Shown here in pieces: positions 18,850 to 27,568 of a stretch of DNA of 64,000 bases. The translations under genes and the position numbers were made by a program. The stretch comes from Fluviicola sp. XM-24bin1 (GTDB lineage: Bacteria > Bacteroidota > Bacteroidia > Flavobacteriales_D > Crocinitomicaceae). A model generated the notes under the pieces. It worked only from the letters and a program-made list of their open reading frames with translations. It made no database searches and was not told where the DNA came from. Every line of letters starts with the position of its first letter. Position 1 is the stretch's first letter. The stretch spans positions 124,001-188,000 of the forward strand of contig QCWI01000009.1 of assembly GCA_003149635.1 (NCBI GenBank), given 5' to 3'.

Positions 18850-20176
18850 AACCCTTCTTGTTGTTTTGTTTGCGTTATTGGGAACTCTTTCCAACGCTCA
18901 AAATCCCTACAGCTACTTTGGGATCGGTGAACTATCCGGAAGGGATCACCCGATTTTCTCTGGACTCGGAAATACCGAAATTACTTTGGTGGATTCCATG
19001 ACCCTCAACTTTTTTAATCCTGCATCCTACAATTCGCTTGGAGCCGGACAACCTATTTTCTCGTTGGGGTTCTCATCTCGTTTGTCTACGTATGAATTGG
19101 GCAATACGAGTGAATTCAATCCAAGTTCCAACATCCATCACTTCGCTATGGGTCTTTCCTTTGCGAAAAACTTCGGTTTGGGATTCGGTTTGAAACCTTT
19201 CTCTGAAAGAAACTACGACTTCACCAGCGGAACGATCGTTGATGGAGATTCTATCACATATCGATATACTGGAACGGGAAGTATGAACGAAGCTTTCGTG
19301 GCACTTTCTGCAGAATTACTTCCATTCTGGGATAGCACTCAATTATCCGTTGGAGCGAATCTCGGTTGGGTTTTCGGAAGTGTTGCAAATAACAGATACA
19401 GTTGGTTGGCATCTCAATCCAGTCCGACGGGAGGTGCAGCCATTGAAACGATGACCATTGGAAGTTTGCACTACGACTTCGGGATGTACTTCAAACACAA
19501 ATTCAATCCGAATCATGAAGTTGGATTGTATGCTACGATCGATCCTTCACAAACCATGGCGGCATCGCAATCGGACGGAATTTTCTTCTCTGTAAATGTG
19601 GAAAATCCGAATTTGTACGATACTACTTTCTTTGCTGAACAAACGGGAGGAAGTTTCACAACATCTCCTGAATTCACATACGGATTGAGCTACACATATT
19701 TCGTAAGAGATAACAAAGTAAGGCAGTACAAATTGCATCCGGCGATTGGCTTCCACGCCTCTTACAGCTCTACGGATTGGAGTCAGTACCGTAATCCTTA
19801 CGATCCTACAGAATCTTTGTTGAGCACAACCAAACTTTCCTTTGGTCTCCAATTCATCCCAGAATCAGGGGATTTGTACGCAAAGAACAATGGTAACATG
19901 TTCGCAAAAGCTCGCTACAGAGTTGGTTACTACACATTTACACTTCCTTACGCTGTAAACGGTGAACAAGTAAGCGACTTTGGCACAACATTTGGGATTG
20001 GATTACCGGTTAGCATTGGTAAGTCGTTGTCCTCTATAAACATTGGTGCAAGTGTAGGACGCAGAGGCACATCTGATGCTTCCCAACTACAAGAAAGATA
20101 TTACGGATTCAATTTCGGTATTTCGGTAGCACCAACGAGCGCTGAAAGATGGTTCCAGAAACGAAGAGTATATTAA
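18842..20176 (+). CDS. Outer-membrane beta-barrel protein
   Basis: 444 residues with signal peptide (about 1-20, ending SNAQ) followed by NPYSYFGIGELSG, a start typical of a conserved Bacteroidota outer-membrane protein usually found beside coaX and lptC. The body is rich in alternating aromatic/polar strands and Gly, as in FadL/PorV-like barrels. Function unknown. It is second in the coaX-lptC operon and might take part in envelope biogenesis; that is inference from position only. Confidence 0.75.
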   Translation: MRKTLLVVLFALLGTLSNAQNPYSYFGIGELSGRDHPIFSGLGNTEITLVDSMTLNFFNPASYNSLGAGQPIFSLGFSSRLSTYELGNTSEFNPSSNIHHFAMGLSFAKNFGLGFGLKPFSERNYDFTSGTIVDGDSITYRYTGTGSMNEAFVALSAELLPFWDSTQLSVGANLGWVFGSVANNRYSWLASQSSPTGGAAIETMTIGSLHYDFGMYFKHKFNPNHEVGLYATIDPSQTMAASQSDGIFFSVNVENPNLYDTTFFAEQTGGSFTTSPEFTYGLSYTYFVRDNKVRQYKLHPAIGFHASYSSTDWSQYRNPYDPTESLLSTTKLSFGLQFIPESGDLYAKNNGNMFAKARYRVGYYTFTLPYAVNGEQVSDFGTTFGIGLPVSIGKSLSSINIGASVGRRGTSDASQLQERYYGFNFGISVAPTSAERWFQKRRVY

Positions 20177-20211
20177 TAGGGCTCAAAAAGAGCAAAGTAA
20201 AAGTAAGAGAG

Positions 20212-21462
20212 ATGAAACTAGGAAAATTACTAATTGTAGCTTCATTATTAATCGGATCAACAGCCTTCGCGCAAGATGGCGATGGCGATAGAGAATGTAC
20301 GCGTTTGCGCGTGGTAGCGAACAATGCCATGAACGTGGAAAACTGGAAAGAGGCGGTTGAGTACTTTATCAGAGCTGAAGCGTACTGTGCTGATGCTGAA
20401 TTCGGTAAAGACAACTACGATCGTTTGTTGGCATGTACACAAAGTATGATGGCGGCCCAAGAAGATGGATCTGATGTTTACTATGCCTACCTAGATACAT
20501 TGATGATGGTTTGGGAGAAAGCAGAGGCTAAAGGTCACTACGATCAAATCGATGATATCTCTCGTGGATACCACTACACTTTGATGAAAGCTCCTAACTA
20601 TGCGAAAGGAGACGAGTACATGAAGCGTGGCATCCAGAACAAAGGAAAAGAGTTGGATGACGAGGTATATCTATTGTTGTACTACTACAACATCTACTCT
20701 TTATGGTACATCGAGCAAGATGTGGATGCAAAAGACAATTTGAAACAGCGTTACATAAACGAATACTTTGAATTGACGAAATTGATCAAGGAGGCGAACT
20801 ATTCATTGCCTACACAAGAGACATTGACTCAGTATTTGGCTCAGGTAATCACATCTTGTGACGATTTGTTACCGGCAGTTCCCAAATACATGGAATCTTT
20901 ACCTGAAGATGCAGCTGACAAGAAAACAGCTTTAATGAATTTTGCACAATTACTAATTGATCAGGGATGTAAAGATTCTGATGAATTCAAGAATATGGTT
21001 GAAGTATTGTATCAATTGGATCCGGACGATCTACAGATTCAATTACTGTACCTTGAAACGCTTTCAACAAGTCAAAAAATTCCTGTATTGAAAGACATCA
21101 AAGAAAAAACATTTGATGCGGAAGAAAAGAACAAAATCCAATACGAAATTGCGCGTTGTTACATGGAGATTGGATCGTACAACAACGCCTATGCTACAGC
21201 GAAGAGCGTAACAGGAAGTTTGAAAAGCAAAGCATTGCAAATACAGGCAGGATGTGTTGCTTCGACAGCAAACTCTTGTGGAGATTCAACATTCGACAGA
21301 AAGTGTAACTACCTATACGCTGCGCAATTGATGGAGCAAGCAGGATTGGACGGATCACGATACAGAGCCATGGGGCCAGATCAGGACGATTGTTTCAACA
21401 ACAACAGTCCTAAGTCGGTGAACTTGAAATGTTGGGGAGTAACGGTGAACCCGTGTCCATAA
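20212..21462 (+). CDS. Periplasmic TPR-like repeat protein
   Basis: 416 residues. The ATG at 20212 gives a clean signal peptide (KLLIVASLLIGSTAFAQ). The rest is helical with repeats such as NNAMNVENWKEAVEYFIRAE and YEIARCYMEIGSYNNAYATA that look like tetratricopeptide units. An acidic patch (DGDGD) follows the signal. The C-terminal 60 residues are Cys-rich. It lies between the barrel protein and lptC, and its stop overlaps the lptC start by one base (TAATG). No enzymatic motif. Confidence 0.72.
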   Translation: MKLGKLLIVASLLIGSTAFAQDGDGDRECTRLRVVANNAMNVENWKEAVEYFIRAEAYCADAEFGKDNYDRLLACTQSMMAAQEDGSDVYYAYLDTLMMVWEKAEAKGHYDQIDDISRGYHYTLMKAPNYAKGDEYMKRGIQNKGKELDDEVYLLLYYYNIYSLWYIEQDVDAKDNLKQRYINEYFELTKLIKEANYSLPTQETLTQYLAQVITSCDDLLPAVPKYMESLPEDAADKKTALMNFAQLLIDQGCKDSDEFKNMVEVLYQLDPDDLQIQLLYLETLSTSQKIPVLKDIKEKTFDAEEKNKIQYEIARCYMEIGSYNNAYATAKSVTGSLKSKALQIQAGCVASTANSCGDSTFDRKCNYLYAAQLMEQAGLDGSRYRAMGPDQDDCFNNNSPKSVNLKCWGVTVNPCP

Positions 21463-22016
21463 TGAACAAGAACATCAAAATATATTTTGGAATACCTGCT
21501 GTGATTATCATGGCAGGTATTCTTTTTTCATGTGTGAACGACATGGACGCTATAGAGCGCGTTACCTACGATGAGAAAGCTCCAGATGAAGTCACACAAG
21601 ATCTACGAATGATTTATACCGATTCGGGATATGCGCAAGTTCGCATTAGAGCGGCGCTCGCTGAAACGGTGAAAACGCCCAAGCACATTACACGATTAAA
21701 AGACGGTCTTCGCGTTGATTTCTTCGATGATACAGGCGGCGTAAGTTCTACCTTAACAGCCATCTACGGTGAGGTAAATTACAACACCGGATTAATGATG
21801 GTGCGCGATTCCGTGGTTCTGTATAATTACGAAAAGCAGCAATATCTCGAAACCGAGGAATTGTTCTACAACCAAACCGATAGCACGATCTATACCAACA
21901 AATACTGCGTCGTTAAAAAGAAAGGCAAGGGAATCACCGGAAGCGGTATGGGGATCACCACAAAGCAATCATTCCGTTCTTATAAAATCACCAAGCCTGA
22001 GGGGGAAGTTGACTGA
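21462..22016 (+). CDS. lptC: LPS export protein LptC
   Basis: 184 residues: a short N-terminal anchor (about 5-23) ending in FSCVND, which could be a lipobox, followed by a beta-jelly-roll LptC domain (QDLRMIYTDSGYAQVRI, LKDGLRVDFFDDTG, LTAIYGEVNY, TEELFYNQTDSTIYTNKYC). LptC links the LptBFG transporter to LptA during lipopolysaccharide transport. It ends the coaX operon; in relatives a small membrane protein and a CBS-domain protein usually follow. Confidence 0.85.
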   Translation: MNKNIKIYFGIPAVIIMAGILFSCVNDMDAIERVTYDEKAPDEVTQDLRMIYTDSGYAQVRIRAALAETVKTPKHITRLKDGLRVDFFDDTGGVSSTLTAIYGEVNYNTGLMMVRDSVVLYNYEKQQYLETEELFYNQTDSTIYTNKYCVVKKKGKGITGSGMGITTKQSFRSYKITKPEGEVD

Positions 22017-22033
22017 TTAGTCCAAAAGTATTT

Positions 22034-22171
22034 ACCGCAAAGGCGCAAAGAGCGCGAAAATGAATTCGTTGTATTTGGTGTACGCAATGGCTTATGACGA
22101 AGTCATAACCTTGTGTTCTTAAATACACTCTACCTATTAAAACATTGCGCCCCTTGCGTCTTTGTAGTGAG
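22034..22171. repeat. Dispersed repeat with long inverted arms
   Basis: Left arm CCGCAAAGGCGCAAAGAGCG (22035-22054) and right arm ATTGCGCCCCTTGCGTCTTTG (22144-22164) are imperfect reverse complements about 90 bases apart. Sequences of this kind are scattered in intergenic DNA of many Bacteroidota. Confidence 0.6.
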
Positions 22172-22210
22172 GAAAATCCATTTCAACTTTTATATAGGAT
22201 AATCATCCAA

Positions 22211-22244
22211 TTGGCACAATTCTCACAACGAATCCCTATTTTTG
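22211..22244 (+). promoter_or_regulatory. Promoter of the 81-residue membrane protein
   Basis: TTG (22211-22213), a 23-base spacer and TATTTTTG (22237-22244), 16 bases before the ATG. Confidence 0.5.
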
Positions 22245-22260
22245 TACCAAATTATCGTCC

Positions 22261-22506
22261 ATGAACGCGTACAACAAAATCATGCTTTACTTTTGGCTCG
22301 CAGCGGCCATTTTGATCTTCCTCGTAGTTACTGTAATGGGGTTCAAAGATGGATTTGAAGTATGGGCATATTACTACGGTTTGGCAGCTATCGCAACAAT
22401 GGCATACCTTTCACGTCGTTGGATGATGAAGCGTTTTGAACGCAATCACGAAGAATTCTACAAGCGCAACGAAGCAGTTGAAGAGAATTCAGAAGATCAA
22501 AAATAA
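22261..22506 (+). CDS. Small membrane protein, two transmembrane helices
   Basis: 81 residues. Two hydrophobic helices (about 8-27 and 34-50) are followed by a basic then acidic soluble tail (RRWMMKRFERNHEEFYKRNE). It looks like the small membrane protein that often follows lptC in Flavobacteriia. Its own promoter lies just upstream. Function unknown. Confidence 0.65.
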   Translation: MNAYNKIMLYFWLAAAILIFLVVTVMGFKDGFEVWAYYYGLAAIATMAYLSRRWMMKRFERNHEEFYKRNEAVEENSEDQK

Positions 22507-23267
22507 TTTCCTTAGTCTTTAGAACGAATATTTCCCTACCGATTGAGAATCTAGCGTTAGCACAGGAATACATGCTTCGTTCTCCATCAGGGGGAATTGG
22601 AAATGATTACACCTTCCAATGGAACTCTGGTCAGACGGATTCAATAATCACCGTTTCTCCATCAACCACATTCGAGTATATCGTCGGTATTGCAGATGGA
22701 TGTGGAACGGTTTCACATTGGGACAGCACTACAATGAACATTATTGAAATCAGTGCGAATTTTGCCGCCACAGGTCTTTTGGAAGAGCAAACTGATGTCA
22801 CATTCCAGAATCTATCCGTGGGTGCTGATTCGTATTCTTGGGACTTTGGAAATGGAGAAACTAGTAATGAAGTAAATCCTACGACATTCTGCGGAGAGCC
22901 GATGAACTACTCCATTACGCTCATTGCAACCAATGACGCCGGATGTATCGATTCCGTTACTCAGATCATTGAAATCAAACCGGAATTCTCCATTTACGTG
23001 CCGAATGCGTTTACACCAGACGGAGAAGAGTTCAATCAAAACTGGAAAATCTTCGTGAACGGACACGATCAATACGATTTCGACCTGTATTTGTACAATC
23101 GCTGGGGCGAAGTAATCTGGGAAAGTCACGATGCTTCCGTTGGTTGGGACGGAACATATCAAGGCCAATTGGTGCAGTCAGGCATGTACACTTGGCAGAT
23201 TACAGTCAAACTTCCGTATGTGGATGAGCGCCGCGAGTTTGTTGGTCATGTGAGTGTATTGAGATAA
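22507..23267 (+). pseudogene. 5'-truncated CHU_C/T9SS type B adhesin fragment
   Basis: The frame is open from immediately after the preceding gene and reads like the tail of a large Ig/PKD adhesin: LPIENLALAQEY, then FQWNSGQTDSIITVSPS, a PKD-like YSWDFGNGETSNEVNP, and a C-terminal CHU_C domain (IYVPNAFTPDGEEFNQNW, YNRWGEVIWES, WDGTYQGQLVQSGMYTW). The first ATG is at 22572, but homology begins before it and no signal peptide exists, so the 5' part is lost. A type B T9SS substrate without its export signal cannot be secreted. Confidence 0.75.
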
Positions 23268-23279
23268 AAAGAATTTTTT

Positions 23280-23363
23280 GTCACCCTCCGCCTTCGGCAC
23301 CTCCCTCGCAAGGGAGGAGGAGTTCTCCCTCTCCCCTCAAGGGGAGAATAAAAGAGGGGTGAC
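23280..23363. repeat. REP-like palindromic intergenic repeat
   Basis: Ends GTCACCC / GGGTGAC are inverted, with two internal hairpins (CCTCCCTcgcaAGGGAGG and CTCCCCTcaaGGGGAG). GC-rich compared with its surroundings. Confidence 0.7.
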
Positions 23364-23400
23364 ACACGGAGATTATTAACCACAAATCCAGTAAAACTTT

Positions 23401-23408
23401 TAATTTTG
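23401..23408 (+). promoter_or_regulatory. -7 element of kbl
   Basis: TAATTTTG matches TAnnTTTG 19 bases before the kbl ATG; no clear -33 element. Confidence 0.5.
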
Positions 23409-23427
23409 TCTTTCAAAATCAAGAACC

Positions 23428-24618
23428 ATGTACGGAAAAATGAAAGACCATCTTCAAGCAGAATTGAAGGCCATTGACGAAGCAGGAATCTACAAACGTG
23501 AGCGCATTATCACGACACCTCAGGGTGCAAATGTGCATGTAAATACGGGAGAAGATGTTGTGATCATGTGTGCCAACAATTACCTTGGACTTTCATCACA
23601 TCCCGATGTTATTCAAGCTTCGAAAGATGCTTTGGATTCACATGGTTATGGAATGTCATCTGTTCGTTTCATCTGTGGAACGCAGGACATCCACAAAGAA
23701 TTGGAGGCCAAAATTGCCAAGTTCTACGGAACAGAAGATACCATCTTATACGCTGCGGCTTTTGATGCCAACGGAGGTGTTTTTGAACCACTTTTCACAG
23801 CCGAGGATGCGATCATCTCTGATGCCTTGAACCATGCTTCTATTATTGATGGAATTCGCTTGTGTAAAGCGCAACGTTACCGTTACAAGCATTCGGATAT
23901 GGCTGATTTGGAAGAGAAATTGAAAGAGGCGCAAGCACAACGTTTCCGCATCATCGTTACCGATGGAGTTTTCTCTATGGACGGTGATTTGGCAAAAATG
24001 GATGAGATTTGCGCCCTTGCAGATAAATACGATGCATTAGTAATGACCGACGAATGTCACTCTGCCGGATTTATTGGTAAAACGGGACGTGGTGTGCCAG
24101 AGCACTTCGGAGTTCAAGACAAGGTGGACATCGTAACAGGAACGCTTGGTAAAGCGCTTGGAGGTGCCATGGGTGGATACACAACAGGGCCGAAAGAAAT
24201 CATCGATATGTTGCGTCAGAAATCACGTCCGTATTTGTTCTCAAACTCATTGGCGCCATCTATCGTTGGAGCTTCCAACAAAGTATTTGACATCTTAAGT
24301 TCAACGACAGAACTTCGCGATACATTGGAAGAAAACACCAAATACTTCAAAGAGAAAATCGTTGCTGCTGGATTCGATATCAAACCCGGAGATTCTCCAA
24401 TCGTTCCGATAATGTTGTACGATGCAGCATTGTCTCAGAAGTTCGCAGATCGCTTGTTAGAAGAAGGCATTTACGCTATTGGATTCTTCTACCCTGTAGT
24501 TCCAAAAGGAGAAGCGCGAATCCGTACGCAAATTTCTGCAGCACACAGCAAAGAAGATTTGGACAGAGCTGCTGCCGCCTTCATCAAAGTAGGAAAAGAA
24601 CTAGACGTAATCTTATAA
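23428..24618 (+). CDS. kbl: Glycine C-acetyltransferase (2-amino-3-ketobutyrate CoA ligase)
   Basis: 396 residues, the usual length. A PLP enzyme of the alpha-oxoamine synthase family: it converts 2-amino-3-oxobutyrate plus CoA to glycine and acetyl-CoA, the second step of threonine degradation. Visible motifs are [46 protein letters not shown] and the PLP lysine in [15 protein letters not shown]. The partner threonine dehydrogenase is not in the window. An acetyltransferase gene follows one base after the stop. Confidence 0.95.
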   Translation: MYGKMKDHLQAELKAIDEAGIYKRERIITTPQGANVHVNTGEDVVIMCANNYLGLSSHPDVIQASKDALDSHGYGMSSVRFICGTQDIHKELEAKIAKFYGTEDTILYAAAFDANGGVFEPLFTAEDAIISDALNHASIIDGIRLCKAQRYRYKHSDMADLEEKLKEAQAQRFRIIVTDGVFSMDGDLAKMDEICALADKYDALVMTDECHSAGFIGKTGRGVPEHFGVQDKVDIVTGTLGKALGGAMGGYTTGPKEIIDMLRQKSRPYLFSNSLAPSIVGASNKVFDILSSTTELRDTLEENTKYFKEKIVAAGFDIKPGDSPIVPIMLYDAALSQKFADRLLEEGIYAIGFFYPVVPKGEARIRTQISAAHSKEDLDRAAAAFIKVGKELDVIL

Positions 24619-24619
24619 A

Positions 24620-25126
24620 ATGATTTCTAACGGGAAACCGGAAGAGTTGGATGACATCCTTGCGCTTACGCGAGCGTGCGGGAAACACATGCGTGAAAAT
24701 GGCATCGATCAATGGGACGAAAACTACCCGGATCGTGCCAGTTTGGAACGTGATATCGAAACGAACACCCTATTTGCTTATCGTGAGAATGATGCCGTTT
24801 TGGGGATTGTGGTTTTAAATGAAACACAGGATCCTGAATACGGTGACATCCAATGGTCAACCGCAGAATCAGATCGAAATATTGTTGTTCATCGTTTGGC
24901 TGTATCTCCCGAGCATCAAGGAAAAGGAATTGCTCGTAAAATCATGGATTTTGCGGAAGAATGGGCCAAAGAAAACAAGTACGATGCCATCCGATTGGAT
25001 ACCTTCAGTCAGAATCCACGCAATCAACGTTTTTATAAAAATCGCGGCTATACGGAATTGGGATCAGTCTATTTGTCCTACAAAAAAGAGCATCCGTATT
25101 TCTGTTATGAGTTCTTACTTGGGTGA
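24620..25126 (+). CDS. GNAT-family N-acetyltransferase
   Basis: 168 residues with the GNAT acetyl-CoA loop motif (HRLAVSPEHQGKGIARKIMDF, about 90-110) and the C-terminal NPRNQRFYKNRGYTELG. Starts one base after the kbl stop, so it is probably co-transcribed. Substrate not predictable. Confidence 0.85.
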   Translation: MISNGKPEELDDILALTRACGKHMRENGIDQWDENYPDRASLERDIETNTLFAYRENDAVLGIVVLNETQDPEYGDIQWSTAESDRNIVVHRLAVSPEHQGKGIARKIMDFAEEWAKENKYDAIRLDTFSQNPRNQRFYKNRGYTELGSVYLSYKKEHPYFCYEFLLG

Positions 25127-25879
25127 TCAAGGTTGAATTGCGGTTTCCGTAATTTCCACAATGTGCTTATCAGTAATTTGGAGTTTGACCCAACCCAATT
25201 TTGGGCCTTTAAGCGTATTCAGTTTGAATCCTAAATATCCGGCGAAATTGTCTTGTACTATGTTACACATCTCGTTGTGATAGTAAGGGCCGCTATGATA
25301 TAAGGTGTCATTACTAGTATATTGATACCAGGCACCAGTGTATAAATCACTCGGGAGCGCAAAACTTTGAACTTCAGTGGAAAAATAGTCGTTCAAATGT
25401 AAGGTCTCGCCACCGTAAAACGCATGGGTATGGATCTTATCGTAAACGACCGTATCCAGACTGTAATCAGAATCCAAATGTGTGCATGCCAGATTTTCCA
25501 TCCAATATGTGAGTATTTGCCCTGATCCATTTACAATATGGGATGTATCCCATTTCACCCACGTGGAATCGTTCTCCTCATAACCTGCGAATGCGCAATC
25601 ATCGTGGATGGTTTCGATTAAATAATACTTTAACCATGTTTGTTGTGGGCCAATAGTCCACATACTTTTGATTAGAATATCCTTAGTCCCATCATCACCT
25701 AAATCAACAGCGGCTTGTGAGGGATATTGAGCGTCTGAAGCGTTGACAATTACGTCTCTTTCCGTAACAATGAGTCCCTTCGAATCTCCAATCTCAATGG
25801 AAGGTCCCACAGGTGCTTTATCTTTCTTGCATGAGAAAAGTACGGACGATAAAATGGTTAGAAAGAGCAGCGTTTTCAT
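25127..25879 (-). CDS. Lipoprotein, paralogue of its upstream neighbour
   Basis: 250 residues. The start at ATG 25879 gives a lipoprotein signal ending LFSCKKDK; the longer open frame upstream overlaps the neighbouring gene. After the lipobox it has a loop AAVDLGDDGTKDILIK resembling a calcium-binding Asp loop, and it ends GPKLGWVKLQITDKHIVEIT followed by ETAIQP. The same plan (lipobox, DxDxDG loop, terminal KLGW and AIQ) occurs in the upstream gene, so they arose by tandem duplication. Function unknown. Confidence 0.7.
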   Translation of the reverse strand: MKTLLFLTILSSVLFSCKKDKAPVGPSIEIGDSKGLIVTERDVIVNASDAQYPSQAAVDLGDDGTKDILIKSMWTIGPQQTWLKYYLIETIHDDCAFAGYEENDSTWVKWDTSHIVNGSGQILTYWMENLACTHLDSDYSLDTVVYDKIHTHAFYGGETLHLNDYFSTEVQSFALPSDLYTGAWYQYTSNDTLYHSGPYYHNEMCNIVQDNFAGYLGFKLNTLKGPKLGWVKLQITDKHIVEITETAIQP

Positions 25880-25935
25880 GCCTATGTAACGGAGGAGGCT
25901 TCCATTAAGTTGGAAAGACTTAGTGAGTTTAGCCG

Positions 25936-26664
25936 TCAATCGCGTTGGATCGCCCAATCGCGGATGCGTAGCATACTATCGCCTAAATACTCCACTTCGA
26001 TCCAACCAAGTTTCTGACCGTAATCTCCGCCGATCTTAAATCCTAGATAACGAATTGAATTCTCAGGGAATGTGAAGCACGAGCTCTTTAGTCTTTCGAT
26101 ATGATACACCGTTGAGTCTGGGAAGAACTCTACTTCGGTACTTTGCTGTTCGGCCGCAGCAATACCAAAAGTTCCTTGGGCAAAAGCACTGTTAGGACTT
26201 AATAAATGTCCTTCTGCCATTGGCTCCAGATACTTATTCGTTTCCACACCGATCGGTGCAAACTGAGCCGTTTCTCGCTCACACGATGTCACTTTAGAGT
26301 AAAAATAGGCAGGCGTTCCATCCGGTGCATACTGCCAATGGTAGGTATTTGCTTGAAAGACGGAATCTTGACGAACATCTACGTGAATAGCTACTTGTGT
26401 GTGAAGCGTTTTGATTGTGATTACTGGCATGAGCCCGCTACTTCCAGACGACGCCGCGCTGCTGTATAATTCGACATCATTAGTTCCGTCTTGATCCAAA
26501 TCGATTTGAGCCGTTTCAGCTCCCAAGAGATTTCCGTGAAGTAAAAAATTGTACCCCACTTCTTGAACCGAGTTAATATCTCCGGCGGTAATGGGACGGG
26601 CGAGATCTTCTTTCTTGCATGAAAACAAGAGGAAGGCAATGGCGATGGGTAAAATATTCTTCAT
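25936..26664 (-). CDS. Lipoprotein, paralogue of its downstream neighbour
   Basis: 242 residues with lipobox LLFSCKKED, an Asp-rich loop (IDLDQDGTNDVEL) of the EF-hand/dockerin type, and the C-terminal pattern YLGFKIGGDYGQKLGWIEVE ending RDWAIQRD. The neighbour at 25127-25879 shares these features. Probably anchored to the outer membrane; function unknown. It reads away from the alkD-like gene, leaving a short divergent promoter region. Confidence 0.7.
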   Translation of the reverse strand: MKNILPIAIAFLLFSCKKEDLARPITAGDINSVQEVGYNFLLHGNLLGAETAQIDLDQDGTNDVELYSSAASSGSSGLMPVITIKTLHTQVAIHVDVRQDSVFQANTYHWQYAPDGTPAYFYSKVTSCERETAQFAPIGVETNKYLEPMAEGHLLSPNSAFAQGTFGIAAAEQQSTEVEFFPDSTVYHIERLKSSCFTFPENSIRYLGFKIGGDYGQKLGWIEVEYLGDSMLRIRDWAIQRD

Positions 26665-26717
26665 AAGCTCCTGTTCTTAACAAGAATTTAACAAAAACCA
26701 GGCCATAATACAAATTG

Positions 26718-26725
26718 TATTTTTG
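26718..26725 (+). promoter_or_regulatory. -7 element of AlkD-like gene (leaderless)
   Basis: TATTTTTG ends three bases before the ATG at 26729. Confidence 0.6.
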
Positions 26726-26728
26726 CGC

Positions 26729-27400
26729 ATGGAAATGCAGGAGCTCCTTGATTCACTTACAGAAAAATTTCATCAAGAGGCTGACCACCAATACGGTGAG
26801 AAAATGACGGCCTACATGAAGGGTAAATTCGTTTATTTCGGAATCCCAGCTCCAAAGCGAAATGCGATTCAAAGAGATTGGTTTGCCGAGGTGAAGAAGG
26901 CGAATGTTGACCGTTGGGAATTGATCGATTTGCTCTGGGATTGCGAGCAGCGGGAATATCAGTATGTTGCTATCGACCTTTTAAAACGTACCCCGAAAAA
27001 AGAAATCGCACTAGAGGATATATCAGCTATCGAACATCTGATTACGACCAAATCTTGGTGGGATACGGTAGATTTATTGGCATCCAATTCATTGGGGACT
27101 TACCTTCAAAAATTTCCTGAGCAGATTACTACGGTTATTGATAATTGGCGCGATGATCCCAATATGTGGTTGAATCGATCCTGTCTGATTTTTCAGGTGA
27201 AGTACAAAGAACAAACGGATTTTGAATTGATGAAAAGCTTGATTCTACAATACCAGGACAATTCAGAATTTTTCATTCAAAAGGCCATTGGTTGGGCACT
27301 GCGACAGTACTCGAAAATTTATCCTGAAGCTGTTGGGGAGTTTGTTGAGGAGATTGGGTTGAAGGGGTTGGCGCGCCGCGAGGCGATGAAGTACGTTTAG
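26729..27400 (+). CDS. AlkD-like DNA alkylation repair protein
   Basis: 223 residues, all-helical HEAT-like repeats of the DNA alkylation repair (AlkC/AlkD) superfamily: YFGIPAPKRNAIQRDWF near the N-terminus, then LLWDCEQREYQYVAIDLL, SWWDTVDLLASNSLG and FFIQKAIGWALRQYSK, the signature block of AlkD-like glycosylases. These remove alkylated purines without base flipping. ATG 26729 follows the -7 element by 3 bases; an in-frame TTG two codons earlier is inside that element and is unlikely. Confidence 0.85.
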   Translation: MEMQELLDSLTEKFHQEADHQYGEKMTAYMKGKFVYFGIPAPKRNAIQRDWFAEVKKANVDRWELIDLLWDCEQREYQYVAIDLLKRTPKKEIALEDISAIEHLITTKSWWDTVDLLASNSLGTYLQKFPEQITTVIDNWRDDPNMWLNRSCLIFQVKYKEQTDFELMKSLILQYQDNSEFFIQKAIGWALRQYSKIYPEAVGEFVEEIGLKGLARREAMKYV

Positions 27401-27458
27401 GGAAGATTATTCCAGAATGTAAGACCTTCTAATAGCGATTACTAGAATTCGCGAATTC

Positions 27459-27484
27459 GCTTGTTCGCTAAATGGCGAACAAGC
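27459..27484. repeat. Perfect 10-bp inverted repeat
   Basis: GCTTGTTCGC / GCGAACAAGC around a 6-base loop, preceded by the palindrome GAATTCGCGAATTC. No T run follows, so it is not a standard terminator. Confidence 0.6.
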
Positions 27485-27568
27485 CTATTGACGAAATGGA
27501 TGAATAGTCTCCTGAATCAATTCAGAAAACGATTAGCAATCCTACTAGATTAATTTAAAACCTTCCTC

